A stretch of 20,364 nt of DNA from a virus: the IMG/VR virus record IMGVR_UViG_3300013006_000154, positions 1 to 20,364 of that record; one strand, given 5' to 3'. The first letter of the stretch is position 1, and every line of letters begins with the position of its first letter. The notes under the pieces are model-generated. The model was not told the DNA's origin. It saw only the letters and a list, made by a program, of their open reading frames with translations, and ran no database searches. The translations under genes were made by a program, and so were the position numbers. Below are positions 8,228 through 13,099 of the stretch, piece by piece.

Positions 8228-8383
8228 CTACGAACCGCAATAAAGACACCCTTCGTCGTCGTCGTCGATTGTGTTTGCTTCTTCGTGTACGCGTATGGCT
8301 TCCATGTGTACCTGTTCCTTCGTCCATTCTGGATGAAACATTGCAATCTGTGACCGCAAGAAGTTTAATTTGTTTTCGCTCAT
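8228..8383 (-). CDS. Small protein with acidic run and CxxC end (51 aa)
   Basis: A 51-codon gene read from ATG at 8383 to TAG at 8230-8228. The start lies right behind TAAGGA, an unusually good ribosome-binding-like sequence for this window, though close to the ATG. The product begins MSENKLNFLRSQIAMFHPEW, is helical, then has four consecutive Asp (a GAC repeat) and ends GCLYCGS with a CxxC pair. One CxxC alone cannot make a full zinc site, so dimerisation or a structural role is possible. It is the first gene after the operator-like array at 8412-8488 and is followed 45 bases later by the tail chaperone gene. Function unknown. Confidence 0.65.
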   Translation of the reverse strand: MSENKLNFLRSQIAMFHPEWTKEQVHMEAIRVHEEANTIDDDDEGCLYCGS

Positions 8384-8411
8384 TCCTTATTTTACGTTTA
8401 GTTCTTTGTTC

Positions 8412-8488
8412 TTTGTCGCAAAAATCTCCTATACTTGCGACAAAACCACATTATAAAGTGTCACAGTTTTTCAAATAATTGTGACAAA
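8412..8488. promoter_or_regulatory. Array of four alternating operator-like half-sites
   Basis: The 114-base gap between two minus-strand genes holds four related ten-base sites: TTTGTCGCAA (8412-8421), TTGCGACAAA (8435-8444), AGTGTCACAG (8457-8466, 7 of 10 to the consensus) and TTGTGACAAA (8479-8488). Orientation alternates, so they form two inverted repeats (a perfect 10-base and a 7-base one), and centres lie 23, 22 and 22 bases apart. Regular spacing near two helical turns on one face suggests cooperative binding of a dimeric regulator. It stands before 8228-8383 and the tail chaperone gene. No clear TAnnTTTG promoter was found inside; TATAAT occurs on the minus strand at 8455-8450. The regulator is unknown. 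Confidence 0.55.
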
Positions 8489-8497
8489 CATTTGCCA

Positions 8498-8644
8498 TTA
8501 ATTGTCTTGTTCTGTCTTTTGTTTGTCGGCGACCCGATTATGTTCTTTTTGCATATTCCTCGCCTTGTTCAAGATAGCGTTCCACTCGAACTTGTCCTTC
8601 GGGGTGTTCCACAGTTCTTCGAACATCCAGTCGAGTGCGTTCAT
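8498..8644 (-). CDS. Small helical protein (48 aa), unknown
   Basis: A 48-codon gene. Its frame is open further upstream to an ATG at 8683, but the ATG at 8644-8642 overlaps the stop of the 54-residue gene as ATGA, the junction type used throughout this block, so the shorter form is preferred. The product, starting MNALDWMFEELWNTPKDKFE, is amphipathic and charged, with the pattern DWMFEELW...WNAILNKA, and ends in a lysine- and glutamine-rich polar tail. No Cys, no membrane segment. Function unknown. It is the last gene before the operator-like array. Confidence 0.6.
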   Translation of the reverse strand: MNALDWMFEELWNTPKDKFEWNAILNKARNMQKEHNRVADKQKTEQDN

Positions 8645-8805
8645 TTCGATTTGATTTCTCGCACGTCCCAAAACATATCGCACTCCCCGTTTTTGATTGG
8701 TGTCTTCATAAAGAAAGATTGGTAGTTATTTTCCTTCGCGAGGAAGCGAAAACAATTGTCTTTCTTATCACACCACATACCTGAGCATTTAGTTATATCA
8801 GCCAT
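8641..8805 (-). CDS. Cys-rich small protein starting MADITKC (54 aa)
   Basis: A 54-codon gene from ATG at 8805 to TGA at 8643-8641. The product begins MADITKCSGMWCDKKDNCFR and continues to KTPIKNGECDMFWDV. The cysteines at residues 7, 12, 18 and 42 (C-x4-C-x5-C-x23-C) are well placed for a single zinc site or two disulphides. I recognise the start MADITKC, the C-F/Y-R segment and the closing GxCDMFW as a small family recurring in Bacteroidota phages; no function is known to me. The gene begins 2 bases after the stop of the 81-residue gene and overlaps the next gene as ATGA, so it is translated in a chain with its neighbours. Confidence 0.8.
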   Translation of the reverse strand: MADITKCSGMWCDKKDNCFRFLAKENNYQSFFMKTPIKNGECDMFWDVREIKSK

Positions 8806-8807
8806 TG

Positions 8808-9053
8808 TTATACGATAAGTTGTTCAACGTCGATTTCATGATGAGTCATTAGTGCGCGAAAGTATTCGAACACTTCTTCAATGCCTTCCTGATACGCGCC
8901 TTCCTGCCTGTCGTTGTACTTCGTGAACTTGCGATATCCATTCATTTCAATTTCCCAAAGTAACGAAGCCATATCACGAGCCTTTGTTATTCTGTTGAAC
9001 TCCACACGATCGTTGGAATCGTTAAGGTCAAATGTCAAAGTTGCTTTACTCAT
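8808..9053 (-). CDS. Conserved phage protein of unknown function (81 aa)
   Basis: An 81-residue acidic protein. The N-terminus MSKATLTFDLNDSNDRVEFN followed by DMASLLWEIE matches a small protein type seen in Bacteroidota phages: a short beta strand, a D-rich loop, then a helix with Ala-Leu-Trp-Glu. The middle contains charged residues (KYNDRQEGAYQEGIEEVFEY) and the C-terminus is helical (MTHHEIDVEQLIV). Its stop is 2 bases from the start of the MADITKC gene. It is found in my recollection near terminase or structural genes, consistent with the neighbour 9077-9346, but no activity can be read from the sequence. Confidence 0.75.
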   Translation of the reverse strand: MSKATLTFDLNDSNDRVEFNRITKARDMASLLWEIEMNGYRKFTKYNDRQEGAYQEGIEEVFEYFRALMTHHEIDVEQLIV

Positions 9054-9076
9054 TCGGTGTTTTGTCGAATTGGTGG

Positions 9077-9346
9077 TTATAATTTGTCATTGATTATTAT
9101 TTGCACTGGTGCTTCGCTATCTCCTGCGTGAACTGTCCTTGCCTGTTTAGGTTTAAAGTATTCGAGCATCATTAAGTAATTGTGCAAGTAGTCTTCGTCA
9201 TCCATTGAGTGCAAGACAGTCATCGCACGTTCTGCTCCTTGCGTCACGACGTACTCACCAAGTTGCTGCCACATTATTGTCCGTTCGTTTTGTGAACCGA
9301 CAGGTCTGCCTTTTGGATTGTTTGTTTTGCCTTTTGGTAACCCCAT
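9077..9346 (-). CDS. Small terminase subunit-like protein (89 aa)
   Basis: An 89-residue protein starting MGLPKGKTNNPKGRPVGSQN. The basic N-terminal PKGKTNNPKGRP-GS-N motif is shared by a group of phage proteins often annotated as small terminase subunits or DUF5681-like DNA-binding proteins, followed here by a helical body (MWQQLGEYVV, HNYLMMLEYFKPKQ). If so, it recognises the packaging site and recruits the large subunit. The PKQAR and the closing VQIIINDKL also fit that group. The problem is context: the large terminase gene is on the other strand, 7 kb away at 16576-17895. It could be another DNA-binding protein with the same basic head. Confidence 0.5.
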   Translation of the reverse strand: MGLPKGKTNNPKGRPVGSQNERTIMWQQLGEYVVTQGAERAMTVLHSMDDEDYLHNYLMMLEYFKPKQARTVHAGDSEAPVQIIINDKL

Positions 9347-9390
9347 CTTTTTCTAAACTTTTGATGTTTACTAAAATGTAAATATAAGAA

Positions 9391-9744
9391 CTACCCTAAT
9401 TTTCCTTTGTAGTGGTTAATAAGTTGTTCCATTCTGCTGTCGTAGTATTTCGAGAACGTCTTGAACCCGTCGTTGTCTTGTTCGAACAGTCTGAATAGAA
9501 CACCTCTCAATCGTTGTGAAGGTTTCTTAAGCGTATCTTCAAGTTCACTCTTAAGACTTTCTACCGCATCTAGTTCTTCGCGTTTGAAATCTTCGTCCTT
9601 GAACGCGAGGTAACCGAACTGATTAGCTATTGTAAATAACTCAGACGCTTGCGCAGGACTTAACTCATTCGTTCCAAACGTAAGTTTGAGCGTCTTGTCC
9701 TTTCTTGTTCCTACGCTTTCGAGTTGAGCTGGAATGATTATCAT
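9391..9744 (-). CDS. Unknown phage protein (117 aa)
   Basis: A 117-residue protein starting MIIIPAQLESVGTRKDKTLK. A short beta N-terminus (TLKLTFGTNEL) precedes SPAQASELFTIANQFGYLAF, then charged helices (VESLKSELEDTLKKPSQRLR) and a C-terminal segment, RLFEQDNDGFKTFSKYYDSR. The helical part with PSQRLRGVLFRLFEQ and YYDSRMEQLINHYK has the look of a Bacteroidota phage protein located near replication or packaging genes, but I cannot assign a function. The ATG at 9744 immediately follows the stop of the 76-residue gene (9747-9745), with no spacer, so the two are coupled. Confidence 0.75.
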   Translation of the reverse strand: MIIIPAQLESVGTRKDKTLKLTFGTNELSPAQASELFTIANQFGYLAFKDEDFKREELDAVESLKSELEDTLKKPSQRLRGVLFRLFEQDNDGFKTFSKYYDSRMEQLINHYKGKLG

Positions 9745-9975
9745 TTATTGTAAGTGTGTTTGGAAGTCTTGTAAAGTTGTAAGGTCGCCACGTAGGTTTT
9801 TTTTGATGTCGTGCCAACGTAAACTGTTAATGTAGAAATCAATTGTCTTGTCAGGTGTGAAAACGCGAAAGTGAGCGTTTTGAAAGTTAGTCCACGACAT
9901 CACATTGTTTTCTTTGTACTTATCTAACATTTGACCGAATAGTTCTCGTTTGGCTTTGTTACTTACTTTGTTCAT
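9745..9975 (-). CDS. Unknown phage protein (76 aa)
   Basis: A 76-residue basic protein starting MNKVSNKAKRELFGQMLDKY. A helical N-terminal half is followed by an aromatic, beta-like part (HFRVFTPDKTIDFYINSLRW) and a short charged end. No known motif. The stop abuts the ATG of the 117-residue gene. A 119-base gap containing a hairpin (10062-10090) separates it from the gene upstream; inside the gap no TAnnTTTG promoter was seen on the minus strand. There is a 6-base inverted repeat, CTCACT/AGTGAG (10003-10008 and 10044-10049), enclosing two copies of CTTGAG, of unknown meaning. Confidence 0.7.
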   Translation of the reverse strand: MNKVSNKAKRELFGQMLDKYKENNVMSWTNFQNAHFRVFTPDKTIDFYINSLRWHDIKKNLRGDLTTLQDFQTHLQ

Positions 9976-10061
9976 CTTGTTACTTCTTAAATTCTTGAAT
10001 GACTCACTATACTAATTACTCTTGAGAATAGATCTTGAGCTAAAGTGAGAGATAGAAGTAT

Positions 10062-10090
10062 CCAAGCACACTAATTTCTTAATGTGTTGG
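10062..10090 (-). terminator. Hairpin with GNRA tetraloop, terminator- or processing-like
   Basis: On the minus strand, 4 bases after the stop of the 60-residue gene, CCAA-CACA pairs with TGTG-(bulged C)-TTGG, then T.G, then TAA with TTA, leaving a GAAA loop. GAAA is a stable GNRA tetraloop. No U-run follows, so classical Rho-independent termination is not clear; a stabilising or processing hairpin is equally possible. On the plus strand the loop is TTTC, so the element is oriented to the minus transcript. Confidence 0.4.
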
Positions 10091-10094
10091 ACGC

Positions 10095-10277
10095 TCACTT
10101 TTGCGATGTAATCACTCTGTCGAATGAGTCTTTTCGCTTTCGTGTCCTAACGTGAACAGCAATGTCCGTTAGTCTGGAATCTATCTTTCGAAGAATTGCC
10201 TCTCCGTGTGTCGTATGGCTTATTCCTTTGTCATACCATTGGGCTAATAACACAATCCCACAGTTGCCCTTATTCAT
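10095..10277 (-). CDS. Small basic protein, possibly winged-helix-like (60 aa)
   Basis: A 60-residue basic protein starting MNKGNCGIVLLAQWYDKGIS. The order G-I-S-H-T-T-H-G-E-A-I-L-R...S-R-L-T-D-I-A-V-H-V-R-T-R loosely resembles small helix-turn-helix phage proteins with the pattern G-x-S/T...A...RL...I..LR, which may bind DNA. The resemblance is weak: HVRTRKRKDSF replaces the usual LRxxG turn. It is the first gene behind the minus-strand promoter near 10386-10393 and has a long (about 100 base) leader containing interlocked inverted repeats, which would suit a regulatory gene. ATG at 10277 is the only reasonable start. Whether it is a regulator or not cannot be told from the sequence. Confidence 0.5.
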   Translation of the reverse strand: MNKGNCGIVLLAQWYDKGISHTTHGEAILRKIDSRLTDIAVHVRTRKRKDSFDRVITSQK

Positions 10278-10317
10278 TTTCTATCCTGCCGTTCAATACT
10301 CCCGACGATAAAAAATA

Positions 10318-10381
10318 TACCCCTAATTGTTTTGCTCCGTCAAGTGCTAAACAAAAAGGGGTAATGCTAAATACACTTGAC
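10318..10381 (-). promoter_or_regulatory. Interlocked inverted repeats in a leader (pseudoknot topology)
   Basis: Two inverted repeats overlap in the order 1-2-1'-2': TACCCC (10318-10323) with GGGGTA (10358-10363), and GTCAAGTG (10339-10346) with CACTTGAC (10374-10381). Both are perfect. This is the order needed for an H-type RNA pseudoknot. The segment lies between the -7 element at 10386-10393 and the start codon at 10277, so it would be in the 5' leader of that transcript. TGCTAA also occurs twice, exactly 20 bases apart (10345-10350 and 10365-10370), so a protein operator is an alternative reading. Confidence 0.4.
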
Positions 10382-10385
10382 TTTA

Positions 10386-10393
10386 CAAAGATA
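10386..10393 (-). promoter_or_regulatory. Bacteroidota-type -7 promoter element TATCTTTG
   Basis: The minus strand reads TATCTTTG at 10393-10386, an exact match to the TAnnTTTG -7 element of the Bacteroidota housekeeping sigma factor. Transcription would start near 10380 and run left into 10277-10095. No TTG lies at the N19 spacing seen in the plus-strand promoters of this window; the nearest lie at spacings of 12 and 25. Thus the -33 part is weak or absent. Confidence 0.45.
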
Positions 10394-10433
10394 CATTTGT
10401 TGTGTCAAAAGTTGCCTGCAAAGTTTTGAGTTT

Positions 10434-10901
10434 CTAATTGTTCAAATCAACATCAACGTCCTTCATTGATTCAAGGAACGTATTGATGTCTTTCTTAACG
10501 CAAGGAGGACACGTTGAACGCTCGTTGAACGCTCCTGTGGCTTTGTCCTTGAACGAATAGAAGCGAAGCATATCTTTCTGCTCTAAACGTCCTTGCGCCT
10601 TCATATCGAGCAAGAATCGTTTGAACTCTATTTGTTCTTCTAACGACAAGACACCTTCCCATTTAGATGCTGGACAAGAAGCGAAAGCTAACTTTGCTTT
10701 TATCGGCATAACACAACCACAAAGTTGAATTGATTTGCGACGGAACAACACTTCGTATTTTGTTTCAAATACATTTCCTTCTGCGTCCACTTCGCCACCC
10801 ACGATCAATTGTCCACAGCTTTGCGTTGATGCTTCGAAGAATTTACAGGTGCGACAAATTTCAAGTCGTCTTTTGTACTCATTTGATTTTGCGAATAACA
10901 T
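10434..10901 (-). CDS. Cys-rich, probable zinc-binding phage protein (155 aa)
   Basis: A 155-residue protein. After a basic N-terminus it has RRLEICRTCKFFEASTQSCG, then LCGCVMPIKAKLAFASCPAS, and near the end STCPPCV. The C-x2-C...C and C-x-C...C groups would make one zinc-ribbon or zinc-knuckle site; CPPC is a further pair. I recognise the ICRTCxFF...CG...LCGC-MPxKAxLAxASCP order as a recurrent protein of Bacteroidota phages whose function is not established. The ATG at 10901 overlaps the sigma-like gene by 23 bases, so it belongs to the same minus-strand transcript. A DNA- or RNA-binding role is plausible but is only inferred from the cysteines. Confidence 0.75.
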   Translation of the reverse strand: MLFAKSNEYKRRLEICRTCKFFEASTQSCGQLIVGGEVDAEGNVFETKYEVLFRRKSIQLCGCVMPIKAKLAFASCPASKWEGVLSLEEQIEFKRFLLDMKAQGRLEQKDMLRFYSFKDKATGAFNERSTCPPCVKKDINTFLESMKDVDVDLNN

Positions 10902-11382
10902 TGGCTCTTATTTTAGTTTTTATTGAATCGATAGTGCGGTAAAGAAAGACCGTTGGTATTCCTGTTTGTTTGGAGAACTCACGATATGTGAATCCTTCGA
11001 AGATATATTCTTGAAAGATTAGTCTTTCGAACTCGGTTAGTCGACTTATAAGAATGTCCAGTTGTTCGTTGGTCATGCGTGCACCTAACCACGTCTTGTC
11101 AACTTCGTGAGCGTAGTCTTTAAAGTCACGTCTGTTTCTGTTCCAGGCGATTGTTTGGCGATAGAATGGCGACGTTGGACTATTGACCGCAAGATACATC
11201 ACACGGATAAGATAGAACTCGAAGTCGCCTGTGTCGATTAGATTCTCGATGTGCTTTGAACCAAACATTGACAACAAAGAATCGTGAAGCAAATCTTCGT
11301 AGTAATCTTCACCTCGCGAAATGTTCTTCGCAAGTTCTTTGAACTTTTTATAGTTACCTTCTATGTAGTGGTCAAGTGTCAC
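10879..11382 (-). CDS. Sigma factor-like protein (167 aa)
   Basis: A 167-residue helical protein with the plan of a short RNA polymerase sigma factor. The N-terminal part (LAKNISRGEDYYEDLLHDSL, then FYLIRVMYLAV) resembles sigma region 2, including the D-L-L-H-D/E helix; the C-terminal part (LTEFERLIFQEYIFEGFTYR then EFSKQTGIPTVFLYRTIDSI) resembles region 4, with its helix-turn-helix. It probably redirects host RNA polymerase to phage promoters, or acts as a HTH regulator with the same shape. The start is GTG at 11382-11380, chosen because it overlaps the nuclease stop as GTGA; no better ATG exists. Expression before the tail genes would make it a candidate for their activation, which is inference. 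Confidence 0.7.
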   Translation of the reverse strand: MTLDHYIEGNYKKFKELAKNISRGEDYYEDLLHDSLLSMFGSKHIENLIDTGDFEFYLIRVMYLAVNSPTSPFYRQTIAWNRNRRDFKDYAHEVDKTWLGARMTNEQLDILISRLTEFERLIFQEYIFEGFTYREFSKQTGIPTVFLYRTIDSIKTKIRANVIRKIK

Positions 11383-11783
11383 ATCTTAAAGTATTCATCT
11401 ATAATCTTAATAGCTTCCTCGCTACCTTTACAAATATACGAACAATACCCCCTGTTTCTTAATTGTTCCTGCCACCTCTTTTGTTCTGGTGATGCGACAC
11501 CACCTTTCTCTTTCTTCATTTCGATTGCAAGACCGAAGAACGATCCGCGTGGTTCGTAAATGAATAGGTCGGGAAAGCCTTTAACGTAGCCCGTGCGCTT
11601 CATTTTGATTGCTTGCAAGTAACTCGTTCTCATTCCTCCTGCGGAAGCGCAATACAAAGCGTCAGGATATGCTAAACGAAGGTATTTTATTACAATTTCT
11701 TGTTGGTTCTGTTCACTTTCGGGTGTTGCTTTACGTCTTGTGCTACTTTTTTTATACGTTTTCTTAAAAGTTTTTACGTTCAT
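11379..11783 (-). CDS. VRR-NUC-type nuclease (134 aa)
   Basis: A stand-alone VRR-NUC domain, a PD-(D/E)xK-type nuclease. From the preferred ATG at 11783, Glu24 (SEQNQQEIV) opens the fold, GFPDLFI (69-75) gives the catalytic Asp72, and LAIEMKKEKGG (85-95) gives Glu88 and Lys90; SPEQKRWQEQLRNRGY follows, the conserved helix. All core residues are present, so it should be active. Such short VRR-NUC proteins are common in phages, usually near replication or recombination genes, and probably cut DNA structures or junctions. The frame extends to a TTG at 11789, but ATG at 11783 is the natural start. It is first in its transcript, reading away from the divergent promoter region. Confidence 0.85.
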   Translation of the reverse strand: MNVKTFKKTYKKSSTRRKATPESEQNQQEIVIKYLRLAYPDALYCASAGGMRTSYLQAIKMKRTGYVKGFPDLFIYEPRGSFFGLAIEMKKEKGGVASPEQKRWQEQLRNRGYCSYICKGSEEAIKIIDEYFKM

Positions 11784-11828
11784 TTTCAATTAGTTATAAA
11801 TTATTTTCAATTTATTTTCATTTTTTTG

Positions 11829-11858
11829 TTGTGTATTTAAAAGTTTAGCATATATTTG
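11829..11858 (+). promoter_or_regulatory. Bacteroidota-type promoter for the early plus-strand genes
   Basis: TTG at 11829-11831, then 19 bases, then TATATTTG at 11851-11858: a full TTG-N19-TAnnTTTG match. Transcription would start near 11865, giving an untranslated leader of about 30 A/C-rich bases ahead of the ATG at 11894. It faces the promoter-like element on the other strand at 11880-11887. Confidence 0.7.
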
Positions 11859-11879
11859 TCAAACAATTAACAACAACAC

Positions 11880-11887
11880 CAAAGATA
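11880..11887 (-). promoter_or_regulatory. Possible -7 element for the nuclease/sigma-like genes
   Basis: The minus strand reads TATCTTTG at 11887-11880, which fits TAnnTTTG, and would start transcription near 11873 toward the nuclease gene. There is no TTG at N19 upstream of it (only one at N11), and the sequence also lies in the A-rich leader of the plus-strand gene, so this may be chance. If real, the two promoters overlap face to face. Confidence 0.3.
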
Positions 11888-11893
11888 AACAAA

Positions 11894-12115
11894 ATGAACA
11901 ACATGAACACTATCACACCAAACACCACAATCAAAGCAACTTTAATCTGTGATTCTAACATCACTATTTTTGCAAAAGTATTATCTCGCAAAGGTGACTT
12001 CGTTACTCTTGAAGTAGAAAACGAGGTTGTTCGCAAGAAAGTTAAGAAAGGTTTTGACGGTGGCGAATACGTTCTTGCGTTAGGTTCTTATTCAATGGCT
12101 CCAATCTTTATGTAA
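11894..12115 (+). CDS. Conserved small early protein (73 aa)
   Basis: First gene of the plus-strand block, 35 bases behind its promoter. The 73-residue product begins MNNMNTITPNTTIKATLICD and has VLSRKGDFVTLEVENEVVRK followed by LGSYSMAPIFM. I recognise the T-I-I/K-A-T-L-x-C-D...VLSRKG-FVTL-x-x-E-x-x-V-V-R-K-K...ALG-YSM order as a small beta-barrel-like protein found in Bacteroidota phages; its function is unknown to me. The lysine- and valine-rich strands suggest a small beta fold, possibly a nucleic-acid binding barrel, but that is speculation. Confidence 0.75.
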   Translation: MNNMNTITPNTTIKATLICDSNITIFAKVLSRKGDFVTLEVENEVVRKKVKKGFDGGEYVLALGSYSMAPIFM

Positions 12116-12133
12116 TCTAAAAACAAAAACAAC

Positions 12134-12247
12134 ATGAAAAAACAACTACTCTACATTGCGATACTATTCGCAGGAATGTTAATCGCAGGAACGATTGACG
12201 AACAAACAAGAATCTTAGAACAACAACCAAACACAACAAACAAATGA
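12134..12247 (+). CDS. Small single-span membrane protein (37 aa)
   Basis: A 37-codon gene starting MKKQLLYIAILFAGMLIAGT, with two lysines followed by a hydrophobic helix at residues 4-19 and a polar Gln/Asn-rich tail (EQTRILEQQPNTTNK). This is either a single membrane span with the C-terminus outside, or an uncleaved signal-anchor; no lipobox Cys is present. Its TGA overlaps the next ATG as ATGA (12244-12247). Small membrane proteins are typical of early phage regions; the function cannot be read. Confidence 0.65.
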   Translation: MKKQLLYIAILFAGMLIAGTIDEQTRILEQQPNTTNK

Positions 12248-12414
12248 AAGTAGAACTAATTCAAAAAACAACGCTTACCGATATGTACTACAAGATCGTA
12301 GTCAACGGAGAGTTTCATATGTCGTACAACGACTACGACGAAGCGGTACGCGCTTACGACCGCATCAAGACAGCCATTCCCCGCGAAGAAATCATCTTAT
12401 CAAAAGAAATCTAA
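12244..12414 (+). CDS. Small soluble protein (56 aa), unknown
   Basis: A 56-codon gene starting MKVELIQKTTLTDMYYKIVV, followed by NGEFHMSYNDYDEAVRAYDR and a short C-terminal end (EEIILSKEI). The pattern of a beta hairpin (YYKIVVNGEF) followed by a helix with EAVRAYDRI and a final strand looks like a compact alpha/beta domain. The ATGA overlap with the membrane protein before it supports coupled translation. Function unknown. Confidence 0.65.
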   Translation: MKVELIQKTTLTDMYYKIVVNGEFHMSYNDYDEAVRAYDRIKTAIPREEIILSKEI

Positions 12415-12428
12415 AACCCACAAATCAA

Positions 12429-12659
12429 ATGAACAATGAAAGAGCCAATTTTTACAAATCAATTTTTCTCTTTGAAGACGAAGTACACATTCTTATTGAC
12501 GGAATCATTACCGCACAAAATTACTACGGTAATCAAAAGAGCGGTTCACCTTCTCGGGATCAATTGTGCGACCAACGAATTGCAGAACTTGAACGAGTAT
12601 TCCTCAAACTTAATACGTCGCATTGGAAGGAACTACCAGAACCAAACCAAGAAATCTAA
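12429..12659 (+). CDS. Unknown small protein (76 aa)
   Basis: A 76-residue acidic protein starting MNNERANFYKSIFLFEDEVH; a beta-rich start (LFEDEVHILIDGIITAQNYY) is followed by a helix (DQRIAELERVFLKL) and a short end, LPEPNQEI. The leader CAAATCAA before the ATG matches other genes in the block. A second frame of 119 codons (12436-12795) overlaps it completely; it reads as low-quality protein until 12659 but looks coding after that point, so the region after this stop is discussed as a finding. I consider this frame the real gene because its codon use matches the neighbours. Confidence 0.55.
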   Translation: MNNERANFYKSIFLFEDEVHILIDGIITAQNYYGNQKSGSPSRDQLCDQRIAELERVFLKLNTSHWKELPEPNQEI

Positions 12660-12755
12660 CTTTGTTTGTGTTTATTCCTCAGCGAACGCTTACAACCTAA
12701 CTCACAACGAGGTTGCAGACAACATCGAGAAATGTCAAAAACTTTCCGAAGCGCG

Positions 12756-12785
12756 TTGGAACGACAACTTAATTGAATACATTTG
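12756..12785 (+). promoter_or_regulatory. Bacteroidota-type promoter before the SSB-like operon
   Basis: TTG at 12756-12758, 19 bases, then TACATTTG at 12778-12785. The TTG-N19-TAnnTTTG arrangement is the same, base for base in spacing, as the promoter at 11829-11858. Transcription would begin near 12792 and give a short leader before the ATG at 12809. It lies in the 150-base gap after the 76-residue gene. Confidence 0.6.
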
Positions 12786-12808
12786 TAACCACTAAAATCA
12801 AATAAACT

Positions 12809-13099
12809 ATGTACTGTCCAAAAATCACTTACTGCTTCAGCGACGACGATATACGCACGTTGAACGAAAGAATCAAAGCCATTGCCAACAACTACAACGA
12901 CGACGTAACCGGTTGGTTTGAAGTAGACCAAGAACAACACCTCGTGTTCATCGACGACCTCGACAATATGTACACAATCAACTTGCGCGGTAGGTTCTTT
13001 CGCAGCGACGATCCTGAATTTGACCTTGACTTCGTGACGCTCGAAAAGGACGGTGTCTCGTTTAGCTTTGACGTTAACATATTCGACGACCATATCTAA
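12809..13099 (+). CDS. Unknown acidic protein (96 aa)
   Basis: A 96-residue acidic protein starting MYCPKITYCFSDDDIRTLNE. It has many Asp and Asn and beta-type segments (GWFEVDQEQHLVFIDDLDN, NLRGRFFRSDDPEFDLDF, VSFSFDVNIF). Two early Cys are the only ones. The strongly negative surface might mimic DNA, as several anti-restriction phage proteins do, but no family motif supports that idea. Its stop at 13099 is adjacent to the next ATG (13100), so the next frame is coupled. Confidence 0.65.
   Translation: MYCPKITYCFSDDDIRTLNERIKAIANNYNDDVTGWFEVDQEQHLVFIDDLDNMYTINLRGRFFRSDDPEFDLDFVTLEKDGVSFSFDVNIFDDHI

Noticed and set aside
8645-8683. Longer form of the 48-residue gene starting at 8683
   Set aside because: It would begin inside the MADITKC gene; the ATGA overlap at 8644-8641 fits the coupling pattern of this block better.
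8435-8725. 96-codon plus-strand frame across the operator array and small minus-strand genes
   Set aside because: It reads through the antisense of two coupled small genes with ATGA junctions and has no family resemblance.
11784-11789. TTG start for the VRR-NUC nuclease at 11789
   Set aside because: ATG at 11783 is available and the two extra residues add nothing to the fold.
12436-12795. 119-codon plus-strand frame overlapping the 76-residue gene
   Set aside because: Its first 75 residues look like a shadow of the other frame; only the part after 12659 seems coding, and it is discussed as a finding.
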